Source: Desulfomonilia bacterium
GTDB taxonomy: Bacteria > Desulfobacterota > Desulfomonilia > UBA1062
Reading direction: 5' to 3'
Length of the DNA stretch: 64,000 bases
NCBI GenBank assembly: GCA_036567785.1
Contig: DATCTV010000004.1
Coordinates: forward strand, 186,001 to 250,000
Of this stretch, positions 1 to 9,077 are shown piece after piece. The position numbers and the translations under genes were made by a program. The first letter of the stretch is position 1. Each line of letters begins with the position of its first letter. The notes beneath the pieces were generated by a model. That model did not search any database. It saw only the letters and a list, made by a program, of their open reading frames with translations, and was not told the origin of the DNA.

Positions 1-1
1 A

Positions 2-85
2 ACACTCAAGATCAAGAGAAGGGTCATCAACCAGAAATACGCCGCTGAAATCGAAAGCCTATATCCGCCTGATACCGACGTATAA
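2..85 (+). CDS. AMP-forming long-chain acyl-CoA synthetase, C-terminal fragment (partial)
   Basis: This is the last 27 codons of a gene that starts before the window; the stop is TAA at 83-85. The visible tail reads TLKIKRRVINQKYAAEIESL and then Y-P-P-D-T-D-V. The 'T-L-K-x-K-R' block followed by 'K-Y-x-x-x-I-E-S-L-Y' is the usual C-terminal end of long-chain fatty acid-CoA ligases (FadD15/ACSL type). There it carries the conserved lysine region of the C-terminal lid. The family activates fatty acids with ATP and CoA at the membrane face. Only the tail is visible, so the substrate class cannot be judged. Confidence 0.6.
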   Translation, partial: TLKIKRRVINQKYAAEIESLYPPDTDV

Positions 86-107
86 CTGACATTGCTTCTG
101 AAAACCG

Positions 108-140
108 GGGATGGGTGTATAGCACCCGTCCCTGACTTTT
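108..140 (+). terminator. Rho-independent terminator after the acyl-CoA synthetase gene
   Basis: A 10-base stem, GGGATGGGTG (108-117) with CACCCGTCCC (123-132) and one G-T pair, closes a 5-base loop. A short T run follows at 137-140. It lies 22 bases after the stop codon at 85. Confidence 0.6.
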
Positions 141-232
141 AATTGAGGAATCATCAGAATCGCTCTTGTAAAAAGTTATATATGGAGATAAATAATCAGG
201 AATCAATTAAACCCATTTAGGAGGAAATAATA

Positions 233-919
233 ATGAAAAAACTTATTACTCTGGCTCTTGTATTTATGTTCGCATTACCGATTGCACTTTCAGCGGAGAC
301 CCTGGCAAGCCTGAAGGCTGATGCAGATGCGGCAACAAAAGCAGCACTGGCTGCACCTACAAGCTATGAAGCCAACTGGAAGGCAGCAAAAGCATGGAGA
401 CTCTACGGTGACAAGGCAGTTTCAGACAAAGTCAGCGGGTATAAGGAAATAGCAGAAAAGTCCGGCCAGGAAGGACTCAAGTTCGGCGAAATAGCCCAGA
501 AAATCAATCCTAATGGAGTTGAAGGCTGGTATTATTACGGTCTCTGTGTCGGAACATATTCTGATGGTGTAAGCATTATCACGGCAATCAGAAAAGGCTT
601 CAAAGGAAAGACTCAGAAGGCCTTCGAAACTGCATATTCCCTCAATAAAATGTATGATGATTGCGGTCCGATTCTTTCTCTTGGCCGTTTCTGGCAGGTC
701 CTTCCCGGTATTGCAGGAAGAGACAGGGACAAGGCCGAAAAGCTTTTCAACGAATATATAAAGCTCATGGCTTCGAATAAAGACATAAATATGGATGTTT
801 ATTACTATCGCGGAGAGCTCTACAAGGATCTCGGCAAAAAGGCTGAGGCAAAAGCCGACCTGACAAAGGCAGCTGCAGCCGGCAACAAAGAAGCAAAAGC
901 GCTTCTTGCCGAGTTATAA
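233..919 (+). CDS. Exported TPR-like periplasmic protein (TatT-like)
   Basis: A 228-residue protein with a clear Sec signal peptide: KK near the start, a hydrophobic core 'LALVFMFALPIALS', and likely cleavage after S-A at about residue 21. The mature part is rich in Ala, Lys and Tyr and looks alpha-helical. The C-terminal 'YYYRGELYKDLGKKAEAKADLTKA' region resembles a tetratricopeptide repeat. Length and layout recall the TRAP-transporter-associated TatT family of periplasmic TPR proteins, but no TRAP permease genes are nearby, so a transport role is not supported. The start is fixed by AGGAGG about 10 bases upstream of the ATG. The gene is monocistronic, with terminators on both sides. Function unknown. 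Confidence 0.7.
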   Translation: MKKLITLALVFMFALPIALSAETLASLKADADAATKAALAAPTSYEANWKAAKAWRLYGDKAVSDKVSGYKEIAEKSGQEGLKFGEIAQKINPNGVEGWYYYGLCVGTYSDGVSIITAIRKGFKGKTQKAFETAYSLNKMYDDCGPILSLGRFWQVLPGIAGRDRDKAEKLFNEYIKLMASNKDINMDVYYYRGELYKDLGKKAEAKADLTKAAAAGNKEAKALLAEL

Positions 920-946
920 CAACATCTGATCATTTTTATACAGACG

Positions 947-977
947 AAAAGGCGTCCGTTCGGACGCCTTTTTCTTT
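947..977. terminator. Bidirectional terminator between convergent genes
   Basis: Stem GGCGTCC (951-957) with GGACGCC (962-968) around a GTTC loop, flanked by AAAA on the left and a T-rich run on the right. The symmetry lets it serve both the plus-strand gene ending at 919 and the minus-strand gene ending at 1005. Confidence 0.8.
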
Positions 978-1004
978 TAATGAATTCTAAAATGAACAAA
1001 CATA

Positions 1005-2831
1005 TCAGTCTTCCCTGTGCGTCAACATCATTTTGCACCTTCTGCAATCGAAACTCAGAAGATATGTCCTGCCGGAATTTTCAATGCCAAGGGGTTCCTC
1101 AAATATCTTATGATCTTTCTGCTTCGGACATGCATTCAGTTCTTTTCTCAGACACAGCCTTGTTTCCATGACCACAGGCGTTGAAGCCGGCCTTGATATC
1201 TCAAAGGCAGGTTCAATTTCTTTTACTCCATGTCTTAAATAAAACCTTCTTGAAGCCTCGTTGCTCACATTATACGTATAATCCAGACATTCATCAGGGT
1301 ATGCTGCATCGGGTCGTGGTGCCGGTTTTCTGAGAGGTCTTTCATATTCTTTCCTCCTCTGCTCGTCAAGCTTGCTGGTAAGCTCTCTTCTGAGGGCATT
1401 TAGCTGTGATGCGGCAAGGAAAAAACGGTTTGATAATATTTCAATTGAGTTGAGGCTGAAATGCGTGTCGCCAAGTTTTGAAAGCTGTTTTTTTATGGAA
1501 AGGGCAGCCGTTTCAGTATTTCTGGCCGGCTCTTTTTTGATATCCAGCCTGACTGAACAGCTTATTCCGTCTTCATCCGTGCCTTTAAGTTCAAAACCTT
1601 CGGTTGTTTCCTTAAAGACGAGGTTTAGACCTATCTTCCTTGAGGATGTGTCCGCTTCAAGCTGCCTGGAAAACACATGGTCATGATTCCTGTATATAAG
1701 TGCTCCCCTGACTAAACCCTCAGGCATGGCATGAATCTGCACCCTTCCGTCCACAACCTTGACGACCTGAAGACCTTTAAGCTCTGTGCCGCCCTTTAAA
1801 AAGCAGAGCCCGTCGCCGTTGCTGATTCTTGATGAAACTGTTTTTTCAGAAAATCTGAACCAGTTGAGACCAGTTTCCGAAACTATCCCCAGAGGTTCAC
1901 CTGTTGATTTTGGGGTTTGAGGCGACGCGATATCGTTATTATCGAAATACGGGGTTGCACCCCTGTGAAATGTCTTCCTCGCATCAGGCTCGAAAAAGAA
2001 CGTCGTTCTGCCGCTTGATGCACGACTCAGATCACTTCTGCCTTCGATTATAGCATCCAGCTTTTTTCTGTACAGTGCCGTTATGTTCTTAACATACCGG
2101 GTATCTTTCAGCCTGCCCTCGATCTTGAATGACGTTACTCCTGCATCGATCAGAGGCTCAAGCCAGCCCGAACGGTCCATATCCTTCAGGCTTAACAGGT
2201 AAGCATAGTCCCTTATCATCTTGCCGTCCGCATCCTTTAGCCTCCAGGCAAGACGGCACGGCTGTGCGCACATCCCCCTGTTGGCGCTTCTGTTCCCGAT
2301 TGAGGCGCTCAGGTAGCACCTTCCACTCAATCCTACACACAGCGCACCGTGCACAAATGACTCAAGCTCGATTGACGTCTTTTCAGATATATTTTTTATC
2401 TGTTCAACTGTAAGCTCTCTGGCAAGAATGACGCGCATGAAACCGGCATCTTCAAGAAATCTGATGTGACCGATATCGCTGTTGTTCATCTGGGTGCTCG
2501 CAATAAGAGGTATCGGTGGAATGTCCATTTCCAGGTATGCCATATCGGCAATTATCAGTGCATCTACACCCGCGTTGTATGCTTCACGGGCAAGGATTGC
2601 TGCATCTTCAAGCTCATTATCAAAGAGTATCGTATTGAGAGTAAGATAGACTCTCGCCCAATACCTGTGCGCATATTGAGCCAGATTTTCGATATCTCTG
2701 AGACTATTGGAAGCTGATGAACGTGCTCCGAAGGCGGGCCCTCCTATATATACCGCATCGGCACCATTATCTATTGCGGCCTTTCCAGTTTCAAAATTTC
2801 TGGCGGGAGAAAGGAGCTCCAGTTTCTTCAT
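1005..2831 (-). CDS. Peptidase U32 family protein (RlhA/YdcP-like, 23S rRNA hydroxylation type)
   Basis: A 608-residue U32 family protein. The N-terminal 'ELLSPARNFETGKAAIDNGADAVYIG' block and the cysteine cluster 'HGALCVGLSGRCYLSA...GMCAQPCR' are the U32 signature. The long C-terminal extension, with more cysteines near the end (CPKQ, CRRC), fits the larger RlhA/YdcP subgroup. E. coli RlhA is needed to hydroxylate C2501 of 23S rRNA; other U32 proteins act in tRNA or ubiquinone hydroxylation. The start at 2831 is preferred because the upstream gene stop and this ATG are one base apart (TAG-A-ATG), which suggests translational coupling. It is the last gene of the lipid A operon. Family certain; exact reaction inferred. 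Confidence 0.75.
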   Translation of the reverse strand: MKKLELLSPARNFETGKAAIDNGADAVYIGGPAFGARSSASNSLRDIENLAQYAHRYWARVYLTLNTILFDNELEDAAILAREAYNAGVDALIIADMAYLEMDIPPIPLIASTQMNNSDIGHIRFLEDAGFMRVILARELTVEQIKNISEKTSIELESFVHGALCVGLSGRCYLSASIGNRSANRGMCAQPCRLAWRLKDADGKMIRDYAYLLSLKDMDRSGWLEPLIDAGVTSFKIEGRLKDTRYVKNITALYRKKLDAIIEGRSDLSRASSGRTTFFFEPDARKTFHRGATPYFDNNDIASPQTPKSTGEPLGIVSETGLNWFRFSEKTVSSRISNGDGLCFLKGGTELKGLQVVKVVDGRVQIHAMPEGLVRGALIYRNHDHVFSRQLEADTSSRKIGLNLVFKETTEGFELKGTDEDGISCSVRLDIKKEPARNTETAALSIKKQLSKLGDTHFSLNSIEILSNRFFLAASQLNALRRELTSKLDEQRRKEYERPLRKPAPRPDAAYPDECLDYTYNVSNEASRRFYLRHGVKEIEPAFEISRPASTPVVMETRLCLRKELNACPKQKDHKIFEEPLGIENSGRTYLLSFDCRRCKMMLTHRED

Positions 2832-2832
2832 T

Positions 2833-3780
2833 CTATATTCCCTTTGTTTTTCCCGCTGCCTTTGATCTGACATACTCTTTGAAATCGAGCCCGTATTTTA
2901 TCACTTCCTTTATCTCTGAACGCCTTATCCACCTGCTGTAAGTCCATGTCCAGTGAGAGGGCTGTTTCATTATGATAGATTCAACCCAGGACTGCATGAA
3001 ATCGCTTATATTCCGGATTACATCTCCGGAGAACGTCCTTGTATCTACAGCCGGACATATCGTTATCGTGTATGAATATCCTTTTCGTTCCGAATAGACC
3101 GGAACAATCAGAGCGTCACCCTTTGACGCCACAAAGGCAGGCGCCGGGTTGGTAAGCGCGGGCATGTCGAAAAAGTCGCAATAGAGGTCGGTGCCCTTTT
3201 CTCCCCTCTTGTCCACTATGAAGGCTATCGTCCTGCCTCGTCTGAGTTCCTTTACGAGCATGAGAATCTTTCCGGTTGGCGGCAATATAGTGATGCCGGT
3301 CCTTCTGCGGATATCATTTATGAGGGTGGATATCCCGCTATTGTCCCTCAGATCCGCCATAACGCAAAAATCCACCTTGAGAATGCGTGACACGTTGGCC
3401 AGAATCTCCCAGTTTTCCGCATGTGAGATCATAAGCATTATGCCCCGGCCTGAAGCCTTTGCAGCCATAAGATTATCCGCCCCTGAGATCTCCACTCTTT
3501 CAGCTATCTCATCGTCATTCATATAGGCGTACCTGATCGTATCCACGAACACATCAGAGTGGTGAAGGAAGACCTCCCTGACCATGCCAGGTTCGAATGC
3601 ATCTCCAAGGGCTGCCTTCATCTGGATTCGGGCTATTTTTCTTTCCCTGTGTGCAAATAAATACACCATGAATGCAATCGTCCTGCCTGTACTTATCGCA
3701 ACAGGATAGGGCATTTTTCTGAAAAGCCATATTACGGATTCGATCAGGCTTACCGCAATTTTTTCAAGGGTTTCCATCAC
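2833..3780 (-). CDS. Lipid A biosynthesis acyltransferase (LpxL/HtrB family)
   Basis: A 315-residue acyltransferase of the LpxL/LpxM family, which adds a secondary acyl chain to lipid A at the inner face of the cytoplasmic membrane. The catalytic H-x4-E motif is visible as 'SHAENWE' at about residues 118-124. An N-terminal hydrophobic segment ('VIWLFRKMPYPVAISTGRTIAFMVYLF') anchors it to the membrane. Its start overlaps the end of gmhB by 17 bases, and it is followed after 1 base by the U32 gene. The acyl donor and acyl position cannot be told from sequence, so no letter-specific symbol is given. Confidence 0.8.
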   Translation of the reverse strand: MMETLEKIAVSLIESVIWLFRKMPYPVAISTGRTIAFMVYLFAHRERKIARIQMKAALGDAFEPGMVREVFLHHSDVFVDTIRYAYMNDDEIAERVEISGADNLMAAKASGRGIMLMISHAENWEILANVSRILKVDFCVMADLRDNSGISTLINDIRRRTGITILPPTGKILMLVKELRRGRTIAFIVDKRGEKGTDLYCDFFDMPALTNPAPAFVASKGDALIVPVYSERKGYSYTITICPAVDTRTFSGDVIRNISDFMQSWVESIIMKQPSHWTWTYSRWIRRSEIKEVIKYGLDFKEYVRSKAAGKTKGI

Positions 3781-4318
3781 ATATGTCCCTTATCACCCAT
3801 TCGGCTGCATCCAGTATATCCTTTGCATGATATTCGGCTGATATGGTTTCAGTTGAATGTCCAACGAGAATCCCTTTTCCCCCGACGCGATGTATGGCCT
3901 CGATATCGCTTTGTTTATCCCCGATAAAATAGCACCTGCTCAGATTCAGAGAAAAATCGCGTGCAGCGTCTTCAAGAAGTCCTGTTTCCGGTTTTCGGCA
4001 CCTGCACCTGACGGCATATCTTTCTATGACTCCGTCGGGATGGTGCGGACATGAATATATGGCGTCTATCCTTGCGGAATCATCTGCAAGCATTTTCCTG
4101 AGTCTCTTGTGTACAGCTTCCAGATCGGCTTCATTCAGCAGTCCCCTGGCTATTCCCGACTGGTTGGTTATTATGATCGCAAAAATGGCGTTATCATTGA
4201 GAAGTCTGACCGCACGGGATGCACCGGGCAGGAGCATGATCATATCCGGATCTTTCAGATAGGGAACATCCTTTATGATTGTGTCATCCCTGTCTAGAAA
4301 TACGCCTGTTTTCAGCAA
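3764..4318 (-). CDS. gmhB: D-glycero-beta-D-manno-heptose 1,7-bisphosphate 7-phosphatase
   Basis: A 184-residue HAD-superfamily phosphatase of the GmhB type, which removes the 7-phosphate in ADP-heptose synthesis for the LPS inner core. Motif I is 'LDRDDTI' at residues 8-14. The zinc-binding loop 'CPHHPDG...YAVRCRCRKP' and motif IV 'GDKQSDIEA' are present. GmhB normally has DxDGT/V; here the second and third positions give DRDD-T, which is the usual GmhB form. The start overlaps the end of lpxK by 35 bases. Other heptose genes are not in the window. Confidence 0.85.
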   Translation of the reverse strand: MLKTGVFLDRDDTIIKDVPYLKDPDMIMLLPGASRAVRLLNDNAIFAIIITNQSGIARGLLNEADLEAVHKRLRKMLADDSARIDAIYSCPHHPDGVIERYAVRCRCRKPETGLLEDAARDFSLNLSRCYFIGDKQSDIEAIHRVGGKGILVGHSTETISAEYHAKDILDAAEWVIRDICDGNP

Positions 4319-5207
4319 GTCTTTCTATCTCCCTGACAATATCCATCATCTTATCTGACCTCATGCTCACTTTTAATGCATGAAACCTGTCATCCATCCA
4401 TGACTGATTCATCCTTACAAAGTCTTTCTCGGTTGTCACAATCATGTCAGAACCCGTGGCAGCCTTTTTTATCTTCCTGATATCATAGGCATTGTATTTA
4501 TGGTGATCTGCAAAAATCATTGTCTTTATCCCGGCGCAGAATGGCCTCAAGGTGTCGAAAAACCTTTGAGGATTTGCTATGCCGCAGAAGGCGAATATCT
4601 TATCCGCCCTTATCTCGGACAAAAGCCTTCCCCTGAAGTCAATAAGCCCTTCGATACGTATCGAGGCGTCTTTTTTCGTATCGATTATGAAGCAGGCACG
4701 TTTGAGCGATGTGACCGGCTCTCTCAGCCTTCCTGCCGGCAGCAGTCTTTCATTCTCAAGCGGGCCTGAAACAAGACATATGTCAAGGTCTCTGAATATG
4801 CGCCTGTGCTGAAACCCGTCATCCAGAAGAACAATTTCAGCCCCGAGTCTTCTATAAGCGAAAGCGGCCCCCCTGCATCTGTCAGGCGATTTGATTACAG
4901 GAACACCAGTGGTCCTGGCCATGAGCAGGGGTTCGTCCCCTACATCCCGGTAGTTATGAGAAGGGCCCACTTCAACAGGCCCGTGCAGTCTGCCCCTGTA
5001 TCCTCTCGTGACTATTGCCACATTGTAGCCGAGCCTGCCAAGTTCACTGGCCAGTGCCATCGTAAAAGGCGTCTTGCCAGTGCCGCCGGCTTCTATGTTG
5101 CCTATGCTTACGACAAGGGGAGGCACCAGATATGATTTCAATATGCCTTTATCGTAGAGAAGATTCCTTAAATATACAGCTGAAGCGTAAGGCATCTCAA
5201 GCATCAT
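4284..5207 (-). CDS. lpxK: Tetraacyldisaccharide 4'-kinase
   Basis: LpxK phosphorylates the 4' position of the lipid A disaccharide at the inner membrane. The P-loop 'GNIEAGGTGKTPF' lies close to the N-terminus after a hydrophobic stretch, as usual for the family. 'DDGFQHRR' is the other conserved LpxK motif. An upstream extension to 5270 would run 74 bases into msbA. ATGs at 5207/5204, or at 5195 just after the msbA stop (TGA-G-ATG), give the normal N-terminus 'MPYASAVYLRNLLYDKG'. None has a strong ribosome binding site, so coupled translation is likely and the exact start is uncertain. Confidence 0.85.
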   Translation of the reverse strand: MMLEMPYASAVYLRNLLYDKGILKSYLVPPLVVSIGNIEAGGTGKTPFTMALASELGRLGYNVAIVTRGYRGRLHGPVEVGPSHNYRDVGDEPLLMARTTGVPVIKSPDRCRGAAFAYRRLGAEIVLLDDGFQHRRIFRDLDICLVSGPLENERLLPAGRLREPVTSLKRACFIIDTKKDASIRIEGLIDFRGRLLSEIRADKIFAFCGIANPQRFFDTLRPFCAGIKTMIFADHHKYNAYDIRKIKKAATGSDMIVTTEKDFVRMNQSWMDDRFHALKVSMRSDKMMDIVREIERLAENRRISRQG

Positions 5208-6990
5208 CAGACCCGAACTGGAGGTTGTAAAGCCTCGTGTAATAACCGTTCCTGGCCAGGAGGTCCTCATGGTTGCCTTCTTCCACGATTACGCCTCTGT
5301 TCAGTGCGATTATCCTGTCGGCACCCTGTATTGTGGAAAGCCTGTGGGCGATTATGAACGTGGTCCTGTTTTCCATAAGCCTGTCGAGCGCCGCATGGAC
5401 CTCTTTTTCGCTTTCCGTATCAAGTGCGGAAGTCGCCTCGTCAAGTACCAGTATAGGCGCGTTTTTCATTATGGCGCGGGCTATGCAAATGCGCTGCATC
5501 TGTCCGCCGGAAAGCCTGACGCCGCCCTCGCCGGCTATGGTCTCATATCCATCGGGCATTTCCATGATGAATTCATGTGCGTTCGCCGCCTTTGCGGCCT
5601 CGATTACCGACTCGAGCGGCGCGTCCTGCGATCCGTAGGCGATATTCGCCCTTATGGTATCGTTGAAAAGTATGTTTTTCTGCTCCACCATAGCGATGTT
5701 GGCCCTGAGCGATTTTATGCTGAGGTCCCGCAGGTCGTGGCCGTCAATCGTTATCGAACCTGAAGTTACGTCATAGAACCTGGGCAGGAGATTTATGATC
5801 GTCGTTTTGCCTGCCCCCGACTCTCCGACAAATGCTATCTTTTCACCTTCGGATGCCTTGAAGCTGACCCCTTTCAATGCATATTCCTCTCCGTCGTAGC
5901 TGAAATCCACATCATTGTACTCGACATCGCCCCGGGCCCTCCCGAGATCTATTGCATCAGGCTTTTCTTCCATATCAGGTTTTGCGTCGATTACATCATA
6001 TATCCTTTTCGCAGCGGTGACGCCTTCCTGTATCTCGATGTTGACTTCATTGATCTTTTTTATAGGCTGATAAAGCATAAATAGCGCCGTCACATATGAA
6101 AAGAACTGTTCGGGCGTCATGATGCTGTGAATGACCCTGGACCCGCCTACAACAAATACGGCAGAGGCAGCCACGCCACCGATGGCCTCCATGAGCGGAG
6201 AGGCTATACCCCTTATTTTCAGGCGCTTCATCCAGTTGCGGTAAAATTTATGGTTGTACGAGCCGAACCTTTCCTTTTCGTATTCCTCCATGCCGAAGGC
6301 CTTAACTATGCGGATTCCGGAAATGGCTTCATCAAGCACGGTGTTGATGTCACCCATCACCTCCATGCTTTTCCTTGCATATTTTTTTATCTTCTTTCTG
6401 AGACGGTTCATGAAAAAGCCGATAACCGGGAATATTATCATGGCTATGAGCGTAAGCTGCCAGTCCAGATAAAAGGCATACCCGAGCAGCCCTATCACAC
6501 TCGAAATCTCCTTTACCATGGCGGTCACGGCGCTGGTTACCGAACCCTGCACCATGTTGACGTCATTCGTTATTCTCGACATCAGGATTCCCGTAGGGGT
6601 CCTTACGAAATATCTCAATGAAAGGGCCTGTATATGCGCATAGAGCTCGTTTCTTATGTCTTTGATTATTTTCTGGCCTATGTCAGCCATGAGGACATAT
6701 CTTCCGTAATCTGAAGCAGACTTGACGAAAAACACGACGATTACGGCCAGGGCAAGCGAATAGAGAAGGGTCATGCTTTTTTCTTTGAATATATATTTCA
6801 CAGCAGGCTGTACGATCCATGCCTGAAGGACCATGCAGCCGGAGAACACTCCCATCAGCAGCATGGCAATGATTAGTTCCTTTACGTAAGGCCTTAAAAA
6901 ACCGATCAGCCTCATGTAGATCTTGAGATCGCTGACTTTGATCGGAATAAGTTCGCTTTTTACGCTTTCGCTGTCAAATCCCTCACCCAT
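5197..6990 (-). CDS. msbA: Lipid A export ABC transporter, fused permease/ATPase
   Basis: A 597-residue half-transporter. The N-terminal type IV permease has six predicted membrane spans (about residues 38-320). The ATPase follows, with Walker A 'GESGAGKT' at 389-396, signature 'RLSGGQMQR' and Walker B 'ILVLDEATSALD'. MsbA homodimers flip core-lipid A across the inner membrane. Placement between lpxB and lpxK supports lipid A as the substrate over a general multidrug exporter. The start has GAGG about 8 bases upstream and lies 31 bases inside lpxB. Confidence 0.9.
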   Translation of the reverse strand: MGEGFDSESVKSELIPIKVSDLKIYMRLIGFLRPYVKELIIAMLLMGVFSGCMVLQAWIVQPAVKYIFKEKSMTLLYSLALAVIVVFFVKSASDYGRYVLMADIGQKIIKDIRNELYAHIQALSLRYFVRTPTGILMSRITNDVNMVQGSVTSAVTAMVKEISSVIGLLGYAFYLDWQLTLIAMIIFPVIGFFMNRLRKKIKKYARKSMEVMGDINTVLDEAISGIRIVKAFGMEEYEKERFGSYNHKFYRNWMKRLKIRGIASPLMEAIGGVAASAVFVVGGSRVIHSIMTPEQFFSYVTALFMLYQPIKKINEVNIEIQEGVTAAKRIYDVIDAKPDMEEKPDAIDLGRARGDVEYNDVDFSYDGEEYALKGVSFKASEGEKIAFVGESGAGKTTIINLLPRFYDVTSGSITIDGHDLRDLSIKSLRANIAMVEQKNILFNDTIRANIAYGSQDAPLESVIEAAKAANAHEFIMEMPDGYETIAGEGGVRLSGGQMQRICIARAIMKNAPILVLDEATSALDTESEKEVHAALDRLMENRTTFIIAHRLSTIQGADRIIALNRGVIVEEGNHEDLLARNGYYTRLYNLQFGSDDA

Positions 6991-8057
6991 TCTGCCGTCC
7001 TCAGAGACGCCTGTGAACCTTCAAGGCCTTTTCTCAAAGCAATGAATTCGTCTCTTGTATTTTCATAAAGCTTTCTGTCCTGCATATACCTGATAACCTC
7101 TTCAGCGACTCTCCCCGGGGTAAAATCATGCTGTATGAGTTCGGGGACAACCCCTTTGCCTAATGCTATATTCGGCATACCTATATAATTGACCTTAACA
7201 AATATTTTAGCGAGAACATAATTGATCGGTGAAGTTTTGTAGCAGATGACCCCGGGTATGCCTTTTAACGCAACCTCAAATGAACCGGTGCCTGATTTCG
7301 TAATGGCCAGATCGGCTTCAGGGATTTCTTTTGCCAGCTCTATATCTCCGTCCGTGAAGCCTCTGATAAAATCACTGTTGAGGCCCATTGCCACGGGCAG
7401 CATCCATTTGAGACCTGCCTTTCTTGAATCGATGATCCTTTTCGCCTGAACCATTACAGGAAGCATGCGCACGATTTCGTCCTTCCTGCTTCCGGGCATA
7501 AGGACAATCCTCTTCACAGGCCATGACGTCTCGGAAGTCTTTATAGCATTTTCCTCCAGAAACGGATGCCCCACATACCTGCAGTTAACTCCGCTTTTTC
7601 TGAAAAAGTCCTCCTCGAACGGGAATATCACGGCCAGACCGTCGGTGATCCTTGCGAGCGTCTTCGCCCTGTAAGCCCTCCACGCCCATGCCTGCGGCGC
7701 AATGTAATAAAGAACCTTGACGCCCTGTTTCTTTGCAAATCCTGCAAGCCTCATATTGAAGTCGGGCAGGTCCACGGGAATGAACACGTCTGGCTTCGTT
7801 TCCCTGATTACCTTCTTGAGCCCCGAATATATCCTGAGAATACCTGCCAGCTTCGGCAGTACGTCAGAAAAACCCATCACCGAGAATTCCTTCATGGAAT
7901 ACAGAATCCGAACTCCGGCCTTCTGCATCTCATGGCCCCCCATGCCGAAGACAACAGCGTCAGGCATAATGCGTCTTATCTCTCTGGCCAGATAGGCTGC
8001 ATGCCTGTCCGCGCTTTCCTCTCCGGCTGTAATAAGGATTCTGGGTGAGGTTTTCAT
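6960..8057 (-). CDS. lpxB: Lipid-A-disaccharide synthase
   Basis: A 365-residue GT19 glycosyltransferase that joins UDP-2,3-diacylglucosamine and lipid X. The N-terminus 'ILITAGEESADRHAAYL' matches the family start, with the unusual GEESAD in place of the common GE(A/P)SGD. The middle has 'YYIAPQAWAWR' and 'GSRKDEI'; 'TKSGTGSFEVALKGIPGVICYKT' is the donor-binding region. Length is close to normal (about 380). It is followed by msbA with a 31-base overlap. Confidence 0.9.
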   Translation of the reverse strand: MKTSPRILITAGEESADRHAAYLAREIRRIMPDAVVFGMGGHEMQKAGVRILYSMKEFSVMGFSDVLPKLAGILRIYSGLKKVIRETKPDVFIPVDLPDFNMRLAGFAKKQGVKVLYYIAPQAWAWRAYRAKTLARITDGLAVIFPFEEDFFRKSGVNCRYVGHPFLEENAIKTSETSWPVKRIVLMPGSRKDEIVRMLPVMVQAKRIIDSRKAGLKWMLPVAMGLNSDFIRGFTDGDIELAKEIPEADLAITKSGTGSFEVALKGIPGVICYKTSPINYVLAKIFVKVNYIGMPNIALGKGVVPELIQHDFTPGRVAEEVIRYMQDRKLYENTRDEFIALRKGLEGSQASLRTAEWVRDLTAKA

Positions 8058-8088
8058 ACTTATCGGCTTTGCAGAAATCAGTGCCGGC

Positions 8089-9018
8089 CTAATTTTCCGG
8101 CAGTATCATATTCTGTCTGATCATATGGGCCACCTTTATCGCATTGAGCCCGGCGATCCCGTCAACTACAACCTTTGATTTGCCCTTAACCGCATCGATG
8201 AAAGACCTTATCTCGGATTTGAGCGCATCGGATTCCGACATCTCCAGTCTTTTGTGTCCTATTTTCTTGTCCTGGCTCAGAGTGAATATGTCCACGGCGT
8301 TCTTTGCATAATCGATCGATATGTAGGCATCGGGCTGGAATATGCGAATCTTCCTCATAACATCCGCAGAGATGCGGCTTGCCGTTACATTCGCTATACA
8401 GCCAGATTCGAAGCGCAGTCTGGCGTTTGCTATATCGACATTATTCGTTAGCACCGGCACGCCTACCGCTTCAACAGAAACTATATTTGAATGAACGAGG
8501 GAAAGAATTATATCTATATCATGTATCATGAGGTCAAGTATCACATCGACATCCGTGCCCCTTTCCTTGAAGGTGCTTATCCTGTGGACCTCTATGAACA
8601 TGGGTTTTGTAATGCTGTCCCTGAGATTGGCGAATGCCGGATTGAATCTTTCCAGATGCCCTATCTGAAGGGTGGCACCGCCTTTTTCCGCCGCATCTAT
8701 GATTGCCTGAGATTCTTCTATTGTGGCACTCATGGGTTTTTCCAGCAGCACTGCTGTGCCATTCAACAAGAAGGGGATCGCCGTTTCACGGTGAAGAGAT
8801 GTGGGAACGACTATGCTGACTGCATCCACTTTTCCGATCAGTTCCGAATAATCAGTAACAGCGGCAGTGCCGGTTTCCAGTGCAATCTCTTTTGCCCTGT
8901 CGGGATCGATATCAGCCACCGCCACAAGCTCGACATCTTCCATTGCTGCATATTTCTGGGCGTGAAACCTGCCGAGATAACCTACACCAATAACCGCCGC
9001 CCGTATTTTATCGTTCAT
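8089..9018 (-). CDS. Gfo/Idh/MocA-family oxidoreductase in the lpx cluster (GnnA-like position)
   Basis: A 309-residue NAD(P)-dependent oxidoreductase. The Rossmann motif 'GVGYLGRFHA' is at the N-terminus, and 'LLEKPMSATIEE' is the typical Gfo/Idh/MocA active-site Lys-Pro motif. Lying directly after lpxA, it matches the place of gnnA, whose product oxidises UDP-GlcNAc at C3 before GnnB transamination to make 3-amino lipid A. No gnnB-like aminotransferase sits beside it, so amide-linked lipid A is only a possibility. The start at 9018 gives the normal N-terminus; an upstream ATG at 9054 adds 12 poorly conserved residues. Confidence 0.75.
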   Translation of the reverse strand: MNDKIRAAVIGVGYLGRFHAQKYAAMEDVELVAVADIDPDRAKEIALETGTAAVTDYSELIGKVDAVSIVVPTSLHRETAIPFLLNGTAVLLEKPMSATIEESQAIIDAAEKGGATLQIGHLERFNPAFANLRDSITKPMFIEVHRISTFKERGTDVDVILDLMIHDIDIILSLVHSNIVSVEAVGVPVLTNNVDIANARLRFESGCIANVTASRISADVMRKIRIFQPDAYISIDYAKNAVDIFTLSQDKKIGHKRLEMSESDALKSEIRSFIDAVKGKSKVVVDGIAGLNAIKVAHMIRQNMILPEN

Positions 9019-9077
9019 CTTTTTATTAAGCCTCTGCCCGGTCAGACTTTTCAAATATTCAAAGCCTGCGTCTTTAC